Shown one piece after another: positions 43,089 through 51,609 of a DNA stretch of 64,000 bases. The stretch comes from Tepidiforma bonchosmolovskayae. GTDB lineage: Bacteria; Chloroflexota; Dehalococcoidia; Tepidiformales; Tepidiformaceae. Location: the NCBI RefSeq assembly GCF_008838325.1, contig NZ_CP042829.1:1736001-1800000 (forward strand). The letters run 5' to 3'. The position numbers and the translations under genes were made by a program. The notes under the pieces are model-generated. The model was not told where the DNA came from and did not search any database. It was given only the letters and a program-made list of their open reading frames with translations. Position 1 is the first letter of the stretch. Every line of letters starts with the position of its first letter.

Positions 43089-45759
43089 GCAGCCGCCCGT
43101 TCCGGCCTGGCACACCCTCCCCGCCGACGAGATCGCTGCCGTGCTGGGTACCGGCCCGCACGGCCTGGCCAGCCGGGAGGCCGCCGAACGCCTCACCCGC
43201 TCCGGCCCCAATGTGATCGACCCCGTCCCGCCGCCGCCCTGGTACGCCACCCTCCTCCATCAGTTCACCTCCCCGGTCATCTACATCCTCCTCGTCGCCG
43301 CGCTGGTCACACTCGCCCTCGAGGAATGGATCGATGCGGGCGTCATCGCGGCCGTCCTCGCCCTCAACGCCACCATCGGCTTCACTCAGGAGCGCCGCGC
43401 CGAGCGCTCCGTCCGCGCCCTCATGGGCCTCGTCGCCCCCCGCGCCCGCGTCATCCGCGACGGCCACGAACGCGACATCGACAGCCGCGACCTCGTCCCC
43501 GGCGACCTCGTCCTGCTCGAATCCGGCATGCGCGTCCCCGCCGATATCCGCCTCATCGCCGTCAACGGCCTCGTCGTCGACCAGGCCCTCCTCACCGGCG
43601 AGTCCGAAGGGGTCGCGAAATCCGCCGACCCCAGCCCCGACCCCGCGACCCCGATCGCCGAGCGCTCCTGCATGGCCTACTCCGGCACCGTCGTCGTCCG
43701 CGGCCGCGGCCGCGGGTACGTCGTCGCCACCGGCATGCAGACCGAACTCGGCGCCATCGCCGGCAGCATGCGTGCCCAGGAGCTCCCTGCGACTCCCCTC
43801 CAGGAGCGGATGGAGCGCTTCGCCCGCGCAATCGGAATTCTCGTTGCGGCCGGGGCCCTCGCCTCCTTTGTCCTCGGTGTCATCGTCGGCGAATCCCCCT
43901 CCCAGATGTTCCTCGTCGCGGTGGCGCTCGCGGTTGCCGTCGTCCCGGAGGGCCTCCCTGTCGCGTTCACCATCGCCCTCGCCCTCGGCGTCCGCCGCAT
44001 GGCCCGCCGCAACGCCATCATCCGCAAGCTCCCCGCCGTCGAAACCCTTGGCAGCACCACCGTCATCGGCTCCGACAAAACCGGCACCCTCACCGAAAAC
44101 CGCATGACCGTCCGCGAAGCCTGGACGGCGGCCGGCACCCGCCCCGTGCCGCCGCCCGGCTCCGGCCCGGCGCCGGACATCTCCGAACTGGAGCGCCTCC
44201 TCTTCGTCACCGGCGTCATGACCAACGAGGCTGACGCCTTCCTCACCGATGATGGCTACGAAACCAGCGGCGACCCCACCGAGGCCGCCCTCCTCCTCGC
44301 TGCCATCGCTGTCGGCCTCGAACCTGCCGACCTCCGCGCCGCCCCTGTCCTCGCCGATATCCCGTTCGAATCAGAGCGTCAGTACTCCGCCAGCTGCCGC
44401 ACCTGGGAGGGCCGCACGGCCTGGTTCGTCAAGGGCGCCCCGGAGCGCATCGCCGAGCGCTCCACCCGCATGCTCACCGCTGACGGCGAAGCGCCGGTGG
44501 ACCGCGCCGCCATCCTCGCGGCCGCCCACGACCTCGCCAGCCGCGGCTACCGCGTCCTCGCCATGGCCTGGCGCCCCCTCGAGGGCCCGCCCGACCTCGA
44601 CGATCACCCCCGCGACCTCGTCTTCCTCGGCCTCCAGGCGATGATGGACCCGCCGCGTCCCGGCGTCCGCGAGGCGATCCGCGGCTGCCAGCAGGCCGGC
44701 ATGCGCGTCATCATGATTACCGGCGACCATGCCATCACCGCCAGCGCCATCGCTGCCGAGCTCAGCATCGCCCCTCCGGGCGCCCCCGTCCTGCCTGGCC
44801 CGGAAATCGACTCCCTCGATGACGAAGCCCTCCGCGCCCGCCTGCGCGAGATTGCCGTCATCGCACGCGCCGCGCCCGAACATAAGCTCCGCACCGTCCG
44901 TGCCCTCCGCGCCGACGGCCACGTTGTCGCTGTCACCGGGGACGGTGTCAACGACGCCCCCGCCCTTCGCGCCGCCGATATCGGCATCGCCATGGGCCGC
45001 TCCGGCACCGACGTCGCCCGCGAAGCCGCCGATATGGTCCTCGCCGACGACAACTTCGTCACGATCTACGCCGCCGTCGAAGAAGGCCGCGTTACCTTCG
45101 AAAACGTCCGCAAGGTCACCTTTTTCCTGGTCTCCACCGGCGCCGCCCTCCTCATCGCCATTCTCGCCTCCGTCGCACTCCAGTGGCCCGTGCCAATGGT
45201 CGCTGCCCAGTTCCTCTGGCTGAACCTGGTCACCAACGGCCTCCAGGATGTCGCCCTCGCCTTCGAACCCGGCGAAAAGGATGTCCTCCGCTACCCACCG
45301 CGCCGGCGCTCCGAAGGCATCATCTCGCCCCTCCTCTGGGAGCGCACGGTCGTCGCCGGCATCGTCATGTGCATCGGCACCCTCGCCCTTTTCCGCTGGG
45401 AACTCGACCAGGGCGCCAGCCTGGAAGCCGCCCGCACCGTCGCCCTCACCACCATGGTCCTCTTCCAGAACTTCCACCTCGGCAACGTCCGCGTCGAGCG
45501 CCAGTCCGCCTTCGCCCGCAGCCCCCTCGGAAACCCGTTCCTCTTCTACGCCGCAGCGGCTGCCCTGGGGCTCCACATTGCCTCGCTCTACCTCCCGCCC
45601 ACCCAGTACGTCCTGCGCGTCGAGCCGCTCCCCCTCGAAGCCTGGCTCCGGATGATCCCGGTGGCAGCCTCCGTCATCGTCGTCGTCGAACTCCACAAGC
45701 TCCTCGTTCGCCTTCGCGGCGGCACCCCCCTCTACCGTGTAGTTGTGCGCCGCCCCTGA
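43081..45759 (+). CDS. P-type cation-transporting ATPase (P2A, calcium-pump-like)
   Basis: An 892-residue P-type ATPase. It has an N-terminal cation-ATPase domain (DEIAAVLGTGPHGLASREAA), the actuator motif LLTGES (near 172), VAVVPEGLPVAFTIALALGV in segment 4 with the PEGL ion site, phosphorylation site SDKTGTLTENRM (Asp near 331), the ATP-site KGAPERIAE, hinge GDGVNDAPALRAADIG (near 620) and six C-terminal membrane segments. PEGLP, with the full C-terminal bundle, places it with Ca2+/cation pumps of type II. The GTG start overlaps the Usp gene. The exact ion cannot be read. Confidence 0.9.
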   Translation: MAEQPPVPAWHTLPADEIAAVLGTGPHGLASREAAERLTRSGPNVIDPVPPPPWYATLLHQFTSPVIYILLVAALVTLALEEWIDAGVIAAVLALNATIGFTQERRAERSVRALMGLVAPRARVIRDGHERDIDSRDLVPGDLVLLESGMRVPADIRLIAVNGLVVDQALLTGESEGVAKSADPSPDPATPIAERSCMAYSGTVVVRGRGRGYVVATGMQTELGAIAGSMRAQELPATPLQERMERFARAIGILVAAGALASFVLGVIVGESPSQMFLVAVALAVAVVPEGLPVAFTIALALGVRRMARRNAIIRKLPAVETLGSTTVIGSDKTGTLTENRMTVREAWTAAGTRPVPPPGSGPAPDISELERLLFVTGVMTNEADAFLTDDGYETSGDPTEAALLLAAIAVGLEPADLRAAPVLADIPFESERQYSASCRTWEGRTAWFVKGAPERIAERSTRMLTADGEAPVDRAAILAAAHDLASRGYRVLAMAWRPLEGPPDLDDHPRDLVFLGLQAMMDPPRPGVREAIRGCQQAGMRVIMITGDHAITASAIAAELSIAPPGAPVLPGPEIDSLDDEALRARLREIAVIARAAPEHKLRTVRALRADGHVVAVTGDGVNDAPALRAADIGIAMGRSGTDVAREAADMVLADDNFVTIYAAVEEGRVTFENVRKVTFFLVSTGAALLIAILASVALQWPVPMVAAQFLWLNLVTNGLQDVALAFEPGEKDVLRYPPRRRSEGIISPLLWERTVVAGIVMCIGTLALFRWELDQGASLEAARTVALTTMVLFQNFHLGNVRVERQSAFARSPLGNPFLFYAAAAALGLHIASLYLPPTQYVLRVEPLPLEAWLRMIPVAASVIVVVELHKLLVRLRGGTPLYRVVVRRP

Positions 45760-45778
45760 CGCTGCCGCCCGTGCGGCG

Positions 45779-45784
45779 TACGAT
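45779..45784 (+). promoter_or_regulatory. -10 box of the LLM oxidoreductase gene
   Basis: TACGAT, 30 nt before the GTG at 45815, which has GGAG at 45803-45806 as ribosome site. Confidence 0.45.
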
Positions 45785-45814
45785 GCTCGCCACATCACAT
45801 CCGGAGCGCCGCCC

Positions 45815-46720
45815 GTGAAATTCGCCGTCTGGCCCAGCATGAACGACCCCTGGGCCGAAACCCTCGCCATCGCCCGCCACGCCGAAGCCACCGGCTGGGA
45901 CGGCGTCTACTACGCCGACCACTTCATGCCGAACGATGCCGACGTCTCCGCCCCCGTCGGCGAATGCTGGACCACCCTCGCTGCCCTCGCCGCAGCCGTC
46001 CCCCGCATCCGGATCGGCCCGCTCGTCACTGGCAACACCTACCGCCACCCTGCCGTCCTCGCCAAGATGGCCGCCACCGTCGACATCATCAGCGGCGGCC
46101 GCCTCGTCCTCGGCCTCGGCGCCGGCTGGCAGGAGAACGAACACCGCGCCTACGGCATCGAATTCTCAACCGTCGGCGGCCGCCTCTCCCGCCTCGAAGA
46201 AGCCTGCCACGTCATCACCAGCCTCTTCGCCAATCGCCGCACCACCTTCGCCGGCCGCTACTACCAGCTCACCGATGCCCCCCTCGAGCCGAAACCGGTC
46301 CAGTCCCCGGTCCCGCTCCTCATCGGCGGGGGCGGCGAACAGCGCACCCTCCGCATCGCGGCACGCTACGCAAACGAGTGGAACGCCTGGGGCACCCCGG
46401 AAGTCCTCGCCCGCAAAGGCCAAATCCTCGACCGCTACTGCGAAGAGCTCGGCCGCGACCCCCGCACCATCCGCCGTTCCGCACAGGCGCTCCTTGTCAT
46501 GACCGACGACCGGTCGCTCATAGAACGCGTCCGCGCCTCCGGGCGCCCCGTCCTCGGCGGGACAGGCCCCGAACTCCGGGCGCTCGTCGAGCAGTACGCC
46601 GAAGCCGGAGTCAACGAACTCATCATCCCCGGCTTCACCATCGGCCGTACCCTTGACGAGAAGCTCGCCACGCTCGACCGCTTCAACGAAGAGGTCATCA
46701 CGCGCGTGAGCAGGGAGTAA
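45815..46720 (+). CDS. LLM-class flavin/F420-dependent oxidoreductase
   Basis: A 301-residue luciferase-like monooxygenase. It has MNDPWAETLAIARHAEATGW, VYYADHFMP, the strand IRIGPLVTGNTYRHPAVLAK, MAATVDIISGGRLVLGLGAG and PLLIGGGGEQRTLRIAARYA, all typical of the F420-dependent subgroup (TIGR-type LLM_F420). The cofactor is inferred from the subgroup. The reaction is unknown; many members reduce or oxidise secondary alcohols or xenobiotics. GTG with GGAG 8 nt upstream decides the start. Confidence 0.88.
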   Translation: MKFAVWPSMNDPWAETLAIARHAEATGWDGVYYADHFMPNDADVSAPVGECWTTLAALAAAVPRIRIGPLVTGNTYRHPAVLAKMAATVDIISGGRLVLGLGAGWQENEHRAYGIEFSTVGGRLSRLEEACHVITSLFANRRTTFAGRYYQLTDAPLEPKPVQSPVPLLIGGGGEQRTLRIAARYANEWNAWGTPEVLARKGQILDRYCEELGRDPRTIRRSAQALLVMTDDRSLIERVRASGRPVLGGTGPELRALVEQYAEAGVNELIIPGFTIGRTLDEKLATLDRFNEEVITRVSRE

Positions 46721-46725
46721 CCCCA

Positions 46726-46869
46726 ATGCGAACGCTCGCTGCCATGCCCCTCCGCCTCATTCGCCGCCTTGTGCGCGTCGCCATCATCACGCTCGTGCTG
46801 GTCGGCCTCTACGCCGTCCTCGATGCGCTCCTGCTCCCCGGCGAACCCCGCGGTCGGCCGGCCGCCTGA
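46726..46869 (+). CDS. Small single-pass membrane protein
   Basis: A 47-residue frame: a basic amphipathic start (MRTLAAMPLRLIRRLVRV), one membrane segment (AIITLVLVGLYAVLDALLL) and a short tail. GGGAG lies about 9 nt before the ATG, which begins 5 nt after the LLM oxidoreductase stop, so it is probably the second gene of that operon. No family recognised. Confidence 0.55.
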   Translation: MRTLAAMPLRLIRRLVRVAIITLVLVGLYAVLDALLLPGEPRGRPAA

Positions 46870-46872
46870 GAC

Positions 46873-47745
46873 TTACTCGTCGCCCCGGCCTTCCCGCTGC
46901 TCCCGGAGGAACCGCTCGATATCGAGCACGAGGTCCTCCCCTCGCGGCAGCTGGGGCGCCTCGAGCCTCGCCTCTTCGTAGCTCGCCTCGAGCCGCCGCA
47001 CGTACTCCTGCGCTTCCGGGTTCGCCTGCAGCGCTCCCTCCACCTCGGCCACGAACCGCTGCGCAGCGGCATCCATCTCGGCAAGGTCGAACTCCACCTC
47101 GAGCAGCCCCGAAATGCGGCGCAACAGCGCCGCCGTCGCTGCCGGGTTCTGGCTCGCCGTCAGGTAGTGCGGCACGTTCGCCCAGAGGCTCGCGCCCGGC
47201 AGCCCCGCATCCCGCAGCGCCGTGTGCAGCACCCCCACGATGCCCGTCGGCCCCTCGTACCGCGACGGCTGCAGCCCCAGCCGCTCACCGACCGCCGGGT
47301 CGAAGGCGCTCCCCGTCACCCGCACCGGCCGCGTGTGCGGCACATCCGCCAGCAGCGCCCCGAGCGACACCACGAGATCCGTCCGCATCCACGTGGCCAG
47401 CTCCACCAGCTCCCCGGCATACGTCCGCCACTTCAGGTTCGGCTCCGTGCCGATGAACACCAGCACATCGTGCGGCCCCATCGGGTTCCGCGCGTAGTAC
47501 AGGTCGTTCGCCGGCCAGATCACCTCACGCTCCCCCCGCACCGTCAGCCGCACCTGCGGACGCACCTCGCGGAAGTCGAAAAACGGCTCCGGGTCGAAGC
47601 TCCCAAACTTCCGGGCGCCGAACCGCCGCACCACGAACCGCGCAGCATTCGTCGCCGCCGAAGCAGCGTCGTTCCACCCCGCGAACGCGCAGATGAACAC
47701 CGGCGAGCGCAGCTCCGGCAGATTCTCCAGCCGCAGGTACTCCAT
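46873..47745 (-). CDS. PAC2 family protein
   Basis: A 290-residue protein of the PAC2 (proteasome assembly chaperone 2-like) family of actinobacteria, archaea and Chloroflexota. The segments PVFICAFAGWNDAASAATNA, DVLVFIGTEPNLKWR, LVVSLGALLADVPHTRPVRV and LWANVPHYLTASQNPAAT are characteristic. The C-terminus is a long acidic helix (QRFVAEVEGALQANPEAQEY). Bacterial function is unknown, though often co-occurring with proteasome or Lon-type systems. ATG 47745 has TATGCT 6 nt upstream. It is divergent from DNA polymerase IV. Confidence 0.85.
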   Translation of the reverse strand: MEYLRLENLPELRSPVFICAFAGWNDAASAATNAARFVVRRFGARKFGSFDPEPFFDFREVRPQVRLTVRGEREVIWPANDLYYARNPMGPHDVLVFIGTEPNLKWRTYAGELVELATWMRTDLVVSLGALLADVPHTRPVRVTGSAFDPAVGERLGLQPSRYEGPTGIVGVLHTALRDAGLPGASLWANVPHYLTASQNPAATAALLRRISGLLEVEFDLAEMDAAAQRFVAEVEGALQANPEAQEYVRRLEASYEEARLEAPQLPRGEDLVLDIERFLREQREGRGDE

Positions 47746-47751
47746 GCCCCC

Positions 47752-47757
47752 AGCATA
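47752..47757 (-). promoter_or_regulatory. -10 box of the PAC2 gene
   Basis: Reads TATGCT on the minus strand and ends exactly 6 nt before the ATG at 47745. Confidence 0.55.
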
Positions 47758-47791
47758 CACCCCGCCCCGTCACGCGCGGCTCCCTGCCTGC

Positions 47792-47797
47792 TACCAT
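47792..47797 (+). promoter_or_regulatory. -10 box of the DNA polymerase IV gene
   Basis: TACCAT preceded by TGC, ending 8 nt before the ATG at 47806. No LexA-like palindrome is evident around it. Confidence 0.5.
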
Positions 47798-47805
47798 CCG
47801 AACAA

Positions 47806-49005
47806 ATGGTCGGCACCGCCACTATCCTCCACGTCGACCTCGACGCCTTCTTCGTCGCCATGGAGCTCCTCCGCCGTCCGGAGCTCCGGGGAAAACCGGT
47901 CGTGGTCGGCTACCTCGGGCCCCGCGGCGTCGTCAGCACCGCCAGCTACGAGGCCCGCCGCTACGGCATCCGCTCCGCCATGCCCACCCTCCGCGCGCGC
48001 GAACTCTGTCCTTCCGCCGTCTTCCTCCCGCCCGATTTCTCGTGGTACGCACCCGCCTCGAAGACCTTCCACGCTATCCTTCGCAGCTATACCCCCGTCG
48101 TCGAATCGGTCAGCGTCGACGAAGCCTACCTCGATGTCGCCGGCTCCGAGCAGCTCTTCGGCACCCCCGTCGAAATCGCCGAAGCCATCCGGCGCCGCGT
48201 CCGCGACGAAATCGGCATCACCGCCTCGGTCGGCATCGCCGCGAACCGCCTCGTCGCGAAAGTGGCCAGCGACGCCGCCAAGCCGGACGGCCTGCTCCGC
48301 GTCCCGCCCGGCGAGGAGGCGGCCTTCCTCGCGCCCCGCCCCGTCCGCGACCTCCCCGGCATCGGGCGCCGCACGGCCGCGGTCCTCGAACGGCTCGGCG
48401 TCGCCACCATCGGCGACCTCGCCGCCCTGCCCGAGTCGGTCCTCGTCGCGAAGTTCGGCCGCCACGGCGCCGACCTCCGCCGGCGCGCCCTCGGCATCGC
48501 CGATGGACCCGTCGTCGCCCTCCGCCCCGACCGCCGCTCCATCTCCCGCGAACACACCTTCGGCCGCGACGAGCCCTCCGCCGACGTGCTCCGCGCCACC
48601 CTGCTCCGCCAGGCCGAGCGCGTCGCCGACGACCTCGCCCGCGAGCAGCGCGCCGCCCGCACCGTCGTGCTCAAGCTCCGCTTCCCGCCCTTCGAAACCC
48701 TCACGCGCTCCCACACACCCGGCCGGCAGCTCCTCTTCGCCGATGAGCTGTACAGCGAGGCCCTCCGCCTCTTCGAAGCCGCCTGGGCCGAGCACGCCCG
48801 CCGGCCGGTCCGCCTGATCGGCCTCGGCGTCACCGGCCTCACCGAGCGCGCCCGCCAGCTCGCCCTCGGCGAAACTGCCGCGCCGGCCGCCCTCCAGCGG
48901 GCCCTCATCGAGCTCCGCGACCGCTTCGGTGATACCGTCATCCGCCGTGCGGCCGAACTGCGCGAGCCCGCGCCCGGCGATGGCCCGGCGCCGCCCCCGC
49001 ATTGA
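47806..49005 (+). CDS. dinB: DNA polymerase IV (Y family)
   Basis: A 399-residue Y-family polymerase. The catalytic acids are in HVDLDAFFVAME (about 10-20) and SVDEAYLDVAG (about 103-113), with the finger segment YEARRYGIRSAMPT. Helix-hairpin-helix motifs follow (VRDLPGIGRRTAAVLERLGV), then the little-finger domain (SISREHTFGRD). The C-terminal tail PAPGDGPAPPPH lacks an obvious beta-clamp motif. It does error-prone translesion synthesis. The stop overlaps the -35 element of the next gene. Confidence 0.93.
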   Translation: MVGTATILHVDLDAFFVAMELLRRPELRGKPVVVGYLGPRGVVSTASYEARRYGIRSAMPTLRARELCPSAVFLPPDFSWYAPASKTFHAILRSYTPVVESVSVDEAYLDVAGSEQLFGTPVEIAEAIRRRVRDEIGITASVGIAANRLVAKVASDAAKPDGLLRVPPGEEAAFLAPRPVRDLPGIGRRTAAVLERLGVATIGDLAALPESVLVAKFGRHGADLRRRALGIADGPVVALRPDRRSISREHTFGRDEPSADVLRATLLRQAERVADDLAREQRAARTVVLKLRFPPFETLTRSHTPGRQLLFADELYSEALRLFEAAWAEHARRPVRLIGLGVTGLTERARQLALGETAAPAALQRALIELRDRFGDTVIRRAAELREPAPGDGPAPPPH

Positions 49006-49031
49006 CACCTTCCCGCGAATGGCGAAAGAAT
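49002..49031 (+). promoter_or_regulatory. Promoter of the MerR-like gene inside the polymerase stop
   Basis: TTGACA (49002-49007, a perfect -35 sharing the TGA stop of dinB), an 18-nt spacer and AAGAAT (49026-49031). The likely TTG start at 49041 is 9 nt downstream. Confidence 0.5.
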
Positions 49032-49040
49032 TGGCACGCT

Positions 49041-49706
49041 TTGGACAAGTTTGACGACCCCCTGCCCGAGCTCGAAACCGGCAGCAGCCGCTGGCTCACC
49101 CTCGGCGCGGCCAGCAAACTCCTCGGCGTTAGCGAATCCACCATCCGCCGCTGGGCCGATGCCGGGGAAATCCGTTCCTACCGGACGAGCGGCGGCCACC
49201 GCCGCATCCTGGCCGAAGACCTCAAACACATCGTCGCCAGCATGGCCCCCCAGCAGGCCGCCCGCGACCCCTCCCGCATCAGCGACCTCGCCACCGCCAG
49301 GGTCCGCCGTCGCCTCCATCCCCGCGGCCGCGCCGCCCACGCAGCGCCCGCCTTCGACCAGCTCAGCCCCGACGCCCTCGACCGGCTCCGCCTCCTTGGC
49401 CGCCAGGTCGTCGACCTCTTCTCCCGCATCATCGCCGGCGAGGCCAGGCGCGATCGGGCGATCGAAGATGCCCGCTCCATCGGCCGCGAGTACGGACGCA
49501 CCCTCGTCAGCGAGCACATCAGCCTCACCACCGCTGTCGCCACCTTCAACGCGCTTCGCCGCTCCCTCGAAGAAACGGCCGCCCAGATCGCCACCGAGGC
49601 CGGCCTCTCCGCCGAGGAGGCCGTCGACGCCATCGAAAACGTCCTCTCCCTCGCCGATGTCATGCTCGAGGGCATGGCCTCCGTCTACGAAGCCCAGTCG
49701 CGCTGA
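49041..49706 (+). CDS. MerR/BldC-type helix-turn-helix regulator with helical C-domain
   Basis: A 221-residue protein from the TTG at 49041 (an alternative TTG at 49002 adds 13 residues but is the promoter -35). Residues about 17-60 are a winged helix-turn-helix: WLTLGAASKLLGVSESTIRR, then ADAGEIRSYRTSGGHRRI. The C-terminal domain (about 105-220) is all helical (LGRQVVDLFSRIIAGEARRD, SLTTAVATFNALRRSLEETA), resembling the helical sensor domains of stress-type regulators. Ligand and targets are unknown. No SD is visible, in line with a leaderless start. Confidence 0.7.
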   Translation: MDKFDDPLPELETGSSRWLTLGAASKLLGVSESTIRRWADAGEIRSYRTSGGHRRILAEDLKHIVASMAPQQAARDPSRISDLATARVRRRLHPRGRAAHAAPAFDQLSPDALDRLRLLGRQVVDLFSRIIAGEARRDRAIEDARSIGREYGRTLVSEHISLTTAVATFNALRRSLEETAAQIATEAGLSAEEAVDAIENVLSLADVMLEGMASVYEAQSR

Positions 49707-49734
49707 GGACCTGGCGCCGCTGCCGCGCCTGGGC

Positions 49735-50835
49735 CTACCGCCCCTCCCAGGCTGCGTCGTTCAGCGCCATCAGCCCGCCCGAGACGAGCGAATGCCCGCC
49801 GAGCACCACCGGCACCGGCGCCTCCAGCGCCGCCTTCGTAAACCGCCGCAGCTCCGGCTCCGCCACCCGCTCCCACGCCCCCAGGTCGCTCTGGAACCGG
49901 TCCTCCCGCGAGGGCGTAATCCCGAGGTGCGCCTCGATCACCCGCGTATCGATCACCACCGCGTCCCCCAGCTCCGCCATCCGCTGGAAGAACCGCTCCG
50001 GCCCGACCTCCTCCAGCAGAAAGCCGAGCAGGCTCCGCGGCCGGTGCCCCTCCGGCGCCGTCGCCAGCCCCCGCTCCTCGCTGAACACCCGCACCCGGCA
50101 CGCCGTCTCCCGCTCCAGGTACTGCCACGCCTGGCTTCCCACCCTCCCGGCGACCACCAGCTGCGCCGACCGGTCGCAAAGCAGCGGCATCACCGCCCGC
50201 AGCCGCTCCGTCAGCCCTGCCACCGGCACAGCCGCCGCCCGCAGCGCCGGCGGAACCCCCGGCGCCAGCCCCAGCACCGCCAGGTCCGTCGGCGTGTCCA
50301 GGTCGAACTGCGTCGCCGTGGTCCGCGGCAGCATCACCGGCGCTAGCTCCGCCTCGTCCCGCAGCCGCCGCGGCAGCAGATTGTCCCGCCCGAACGGGCC
50401 CAGCCGCCGGACCGCCTCGCCCGGCGTCCACCCCGTCAGGTCTGCCGAGTAGAAATTGTTCGTCACAAACCGGCCGTCGCGCGCCTGGAGCTGCTCCACC
50501 ACCAGCGCGAACTCCTCCGCGCCGAGCAGCGGCACCGACCCCGACCCCATCACCGCCGGCCGCGCCAGCCCGTACCGCTCGATCAGCCGCACCAGCCGCT
50601 CCTGGTACACGAACGGCTCCCCTGCCGGGTCCGCATCGAGCAGCATCCCCGGTTCCGGCGGTTCGAACGCCCCGGGGTCGTCCGTCGCCACGATGACCGC
50701 CTCGAAGCCCGCTGCCAGCGCCGCCCGCGCCGTCTCCCGGGCCGCGGCCACCCGCGCCCGGGCCATCAGCCGCTCCGCCTCGCCCGTGCCCGTGCCCCCG
50801 TGAAAAATCACCAGCACCGGCTGCTCATAGCCCAT
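49735..50835 (-). CDS. Nucleotidyltransferase-like protein
   Basis: A 366-residue protein. The N-terminal half resembles a nucleotide-diphosphosugar transferase: VLVIFHGGTGTGEAERLMAR start, FEAVIVATDDPGAF, YGLARPAVMGSGSVPLLGAE, and ATQFDLDTPTDLAVLGLAPG, where DLDTPTDL is like the metal-binding motif of MobA/CofC-type enzymes. The C-terminal 160 residues are unlike any family I know. With an F420-type oxidoreductase nearby (45815) a cofactor role is conceivable but speculative; the protein is much longer than CofC. A TACGCT box ends 7 nt before the ATG. Confidence 0.6.
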   Translation of the reverse strand: MGYEQPVLVIFHGGTGTGEAERLMARARVAAARETARAALAAGFEAVIVATDDPGAFEPPEPGMLLDADPAGEPFVYQERLVRLIERYGLARPAVMGSGSVPLLGAEEFALVVEQLQARDGRFVTNNFYSADLTGWTPGEAVRRLGPFGRDNLLPRRLRDEAELAPVMLPRTTATQFDLDTPTDLAVLGLAPGVPPALRAAAVPVAGLTERLRAVMPLLCDRSAQLVVAGRVGSQAWQYLERETACRVRVFSEERGLATAPEGHRPRSLLGFLLEEVGPERFFQRMAELGDAVVIDTRVIEAHLGITPSREDRFQSDLGAWERVAEPELRRFTKAALEAPVPVVLGGHSLVSGGLMALNDAAWEGR

Positions 50836-50842
50836 GGCCCAC

Positions 50843-50848
50843 AGCGTA
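50843..50848 (-). promoter_or_regulatory. -10 box of the nucleotidyltransferase-like gene
   Basis: Reads TACGCT on the minus strand and ends 7 nt before the ATG at 50835. Confidence 0.45.
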
Positions 50849-50974
50849 GGACGCTCGCTGCTTCGCCGCGAATCGCGCCCCTTCCGCCGGCACGCGACAG
50901 CATCTGTCGCCGGGAGCTGCTATCCATAAGCCAGCGCGAACGTGAACGTCCCGTCAAAACCTTGCACACCTGAC

Positions 50975-51087
50975 CATAATCGCTGGAACCGGTATGCTGA
51001 CCTCTCTACCCTGCCCCCGGGATCGCACCGGGCGGGATTCCACCCCGCCGGGACCCGCCGGGCCATCCCGCAAACCCCGAGGTCATC
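50975..51087 (+). promoter_or_regulatory. Promoter and leader of rplI
   Basis: Two -10 candidates, CATAAT (50975-50980) and TATGCT (50993-50998), lie 107 and 89 nt before the ATG at 51088. The leader has GGCGGG (51031-51036), which can pair with CCCGCC in either of two tandem CCCGCCGGG copies (51044-51052, 51054-51062). GAGGT at 51079-51083 is the ribosome site. The rest of the 252-nt gap (50849-50974) shows nothing else clear. Confidence 0.4.
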
Positions 51088-51609
51088 ATGAAGGTCGTCT
51101 TTTTCGAAGACGTTGAAGGCACCGCCCAGGCCGGCGAAGTCAAAGAAGTGCGGAACGGCTTCGCCCGCAACTTCCTCCTGCCCCGCGGCATCGCCGGCCC
51201 CACCACGAAGGAAAACCTCCGCCGCGCGAACGCCATCGCCCAGCGTGAGGCCCGCCGCCAAGAGAAGCTCGATAACGAGGCCCGCGCCATCGCCGCGAAG
51301 CTCGAAAACCTCGTCGTCAGCATCGAGGCCCGCGTCGGCGAAACCGGCCGCCTCTTCGGCTCCGTAACCAACCGCGATGTCGCCGCCGCCATCCAGGCGG
51401 CCGCCGGTGTCGAGCTCGAGCACCAGCAGGTCCTCCTCCCCGAGCCAATCCGCGAACTCGGCCAGCGGCCCGTCGAAATCAAGTTCACCCGGAACGTCAG
51501 CGTCACCGTCACCGTCGACGTCGTCCCGGACGCCGCCTCGAAGCCCGTGGTCGAAAAGCTGCAGGCCGCCCGCGCTGCCGAAGCGCCCGCCGCCGAACCC
51601 GCCGAATAA
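51088..51609 (+). CDS. rplI: 50S ribosomal protein bL9
   Basis: A 173-residue protein with the bL9 N-domain MKVVFFEDVEGTAQAGEVKE, VRNGFARNFLLPRGIA, the long linking helix (REARRQEKLDNEARAIAAKL) and the C-domain VGETGRLFGSVTNRDVAAAI. It is about 25 residues longer than E. coli L9 because of an Ala/Glu-rich tail (AARAAEAPAAEPAE). It binds 23S rRNA near the L1 stalk. It is followed by dnaB, an arrangement seen in several phyla. Confidence 0.96.
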   Translation: MKVVFFEDVEGTAQAGEVKEVRNGFARNFLLPRGIAGPTTKENLRRANAIAQREARRQEKLDNEARAIAAKLENLVVSIEARVGETGRLFGSVTNRDVAAAIQAAAGVELEHQQVLLPEPIRELGQRPVEIKFTRNVSVTVTVDVVPDAASKPVVEKLQAARAAEAPAAEPAE

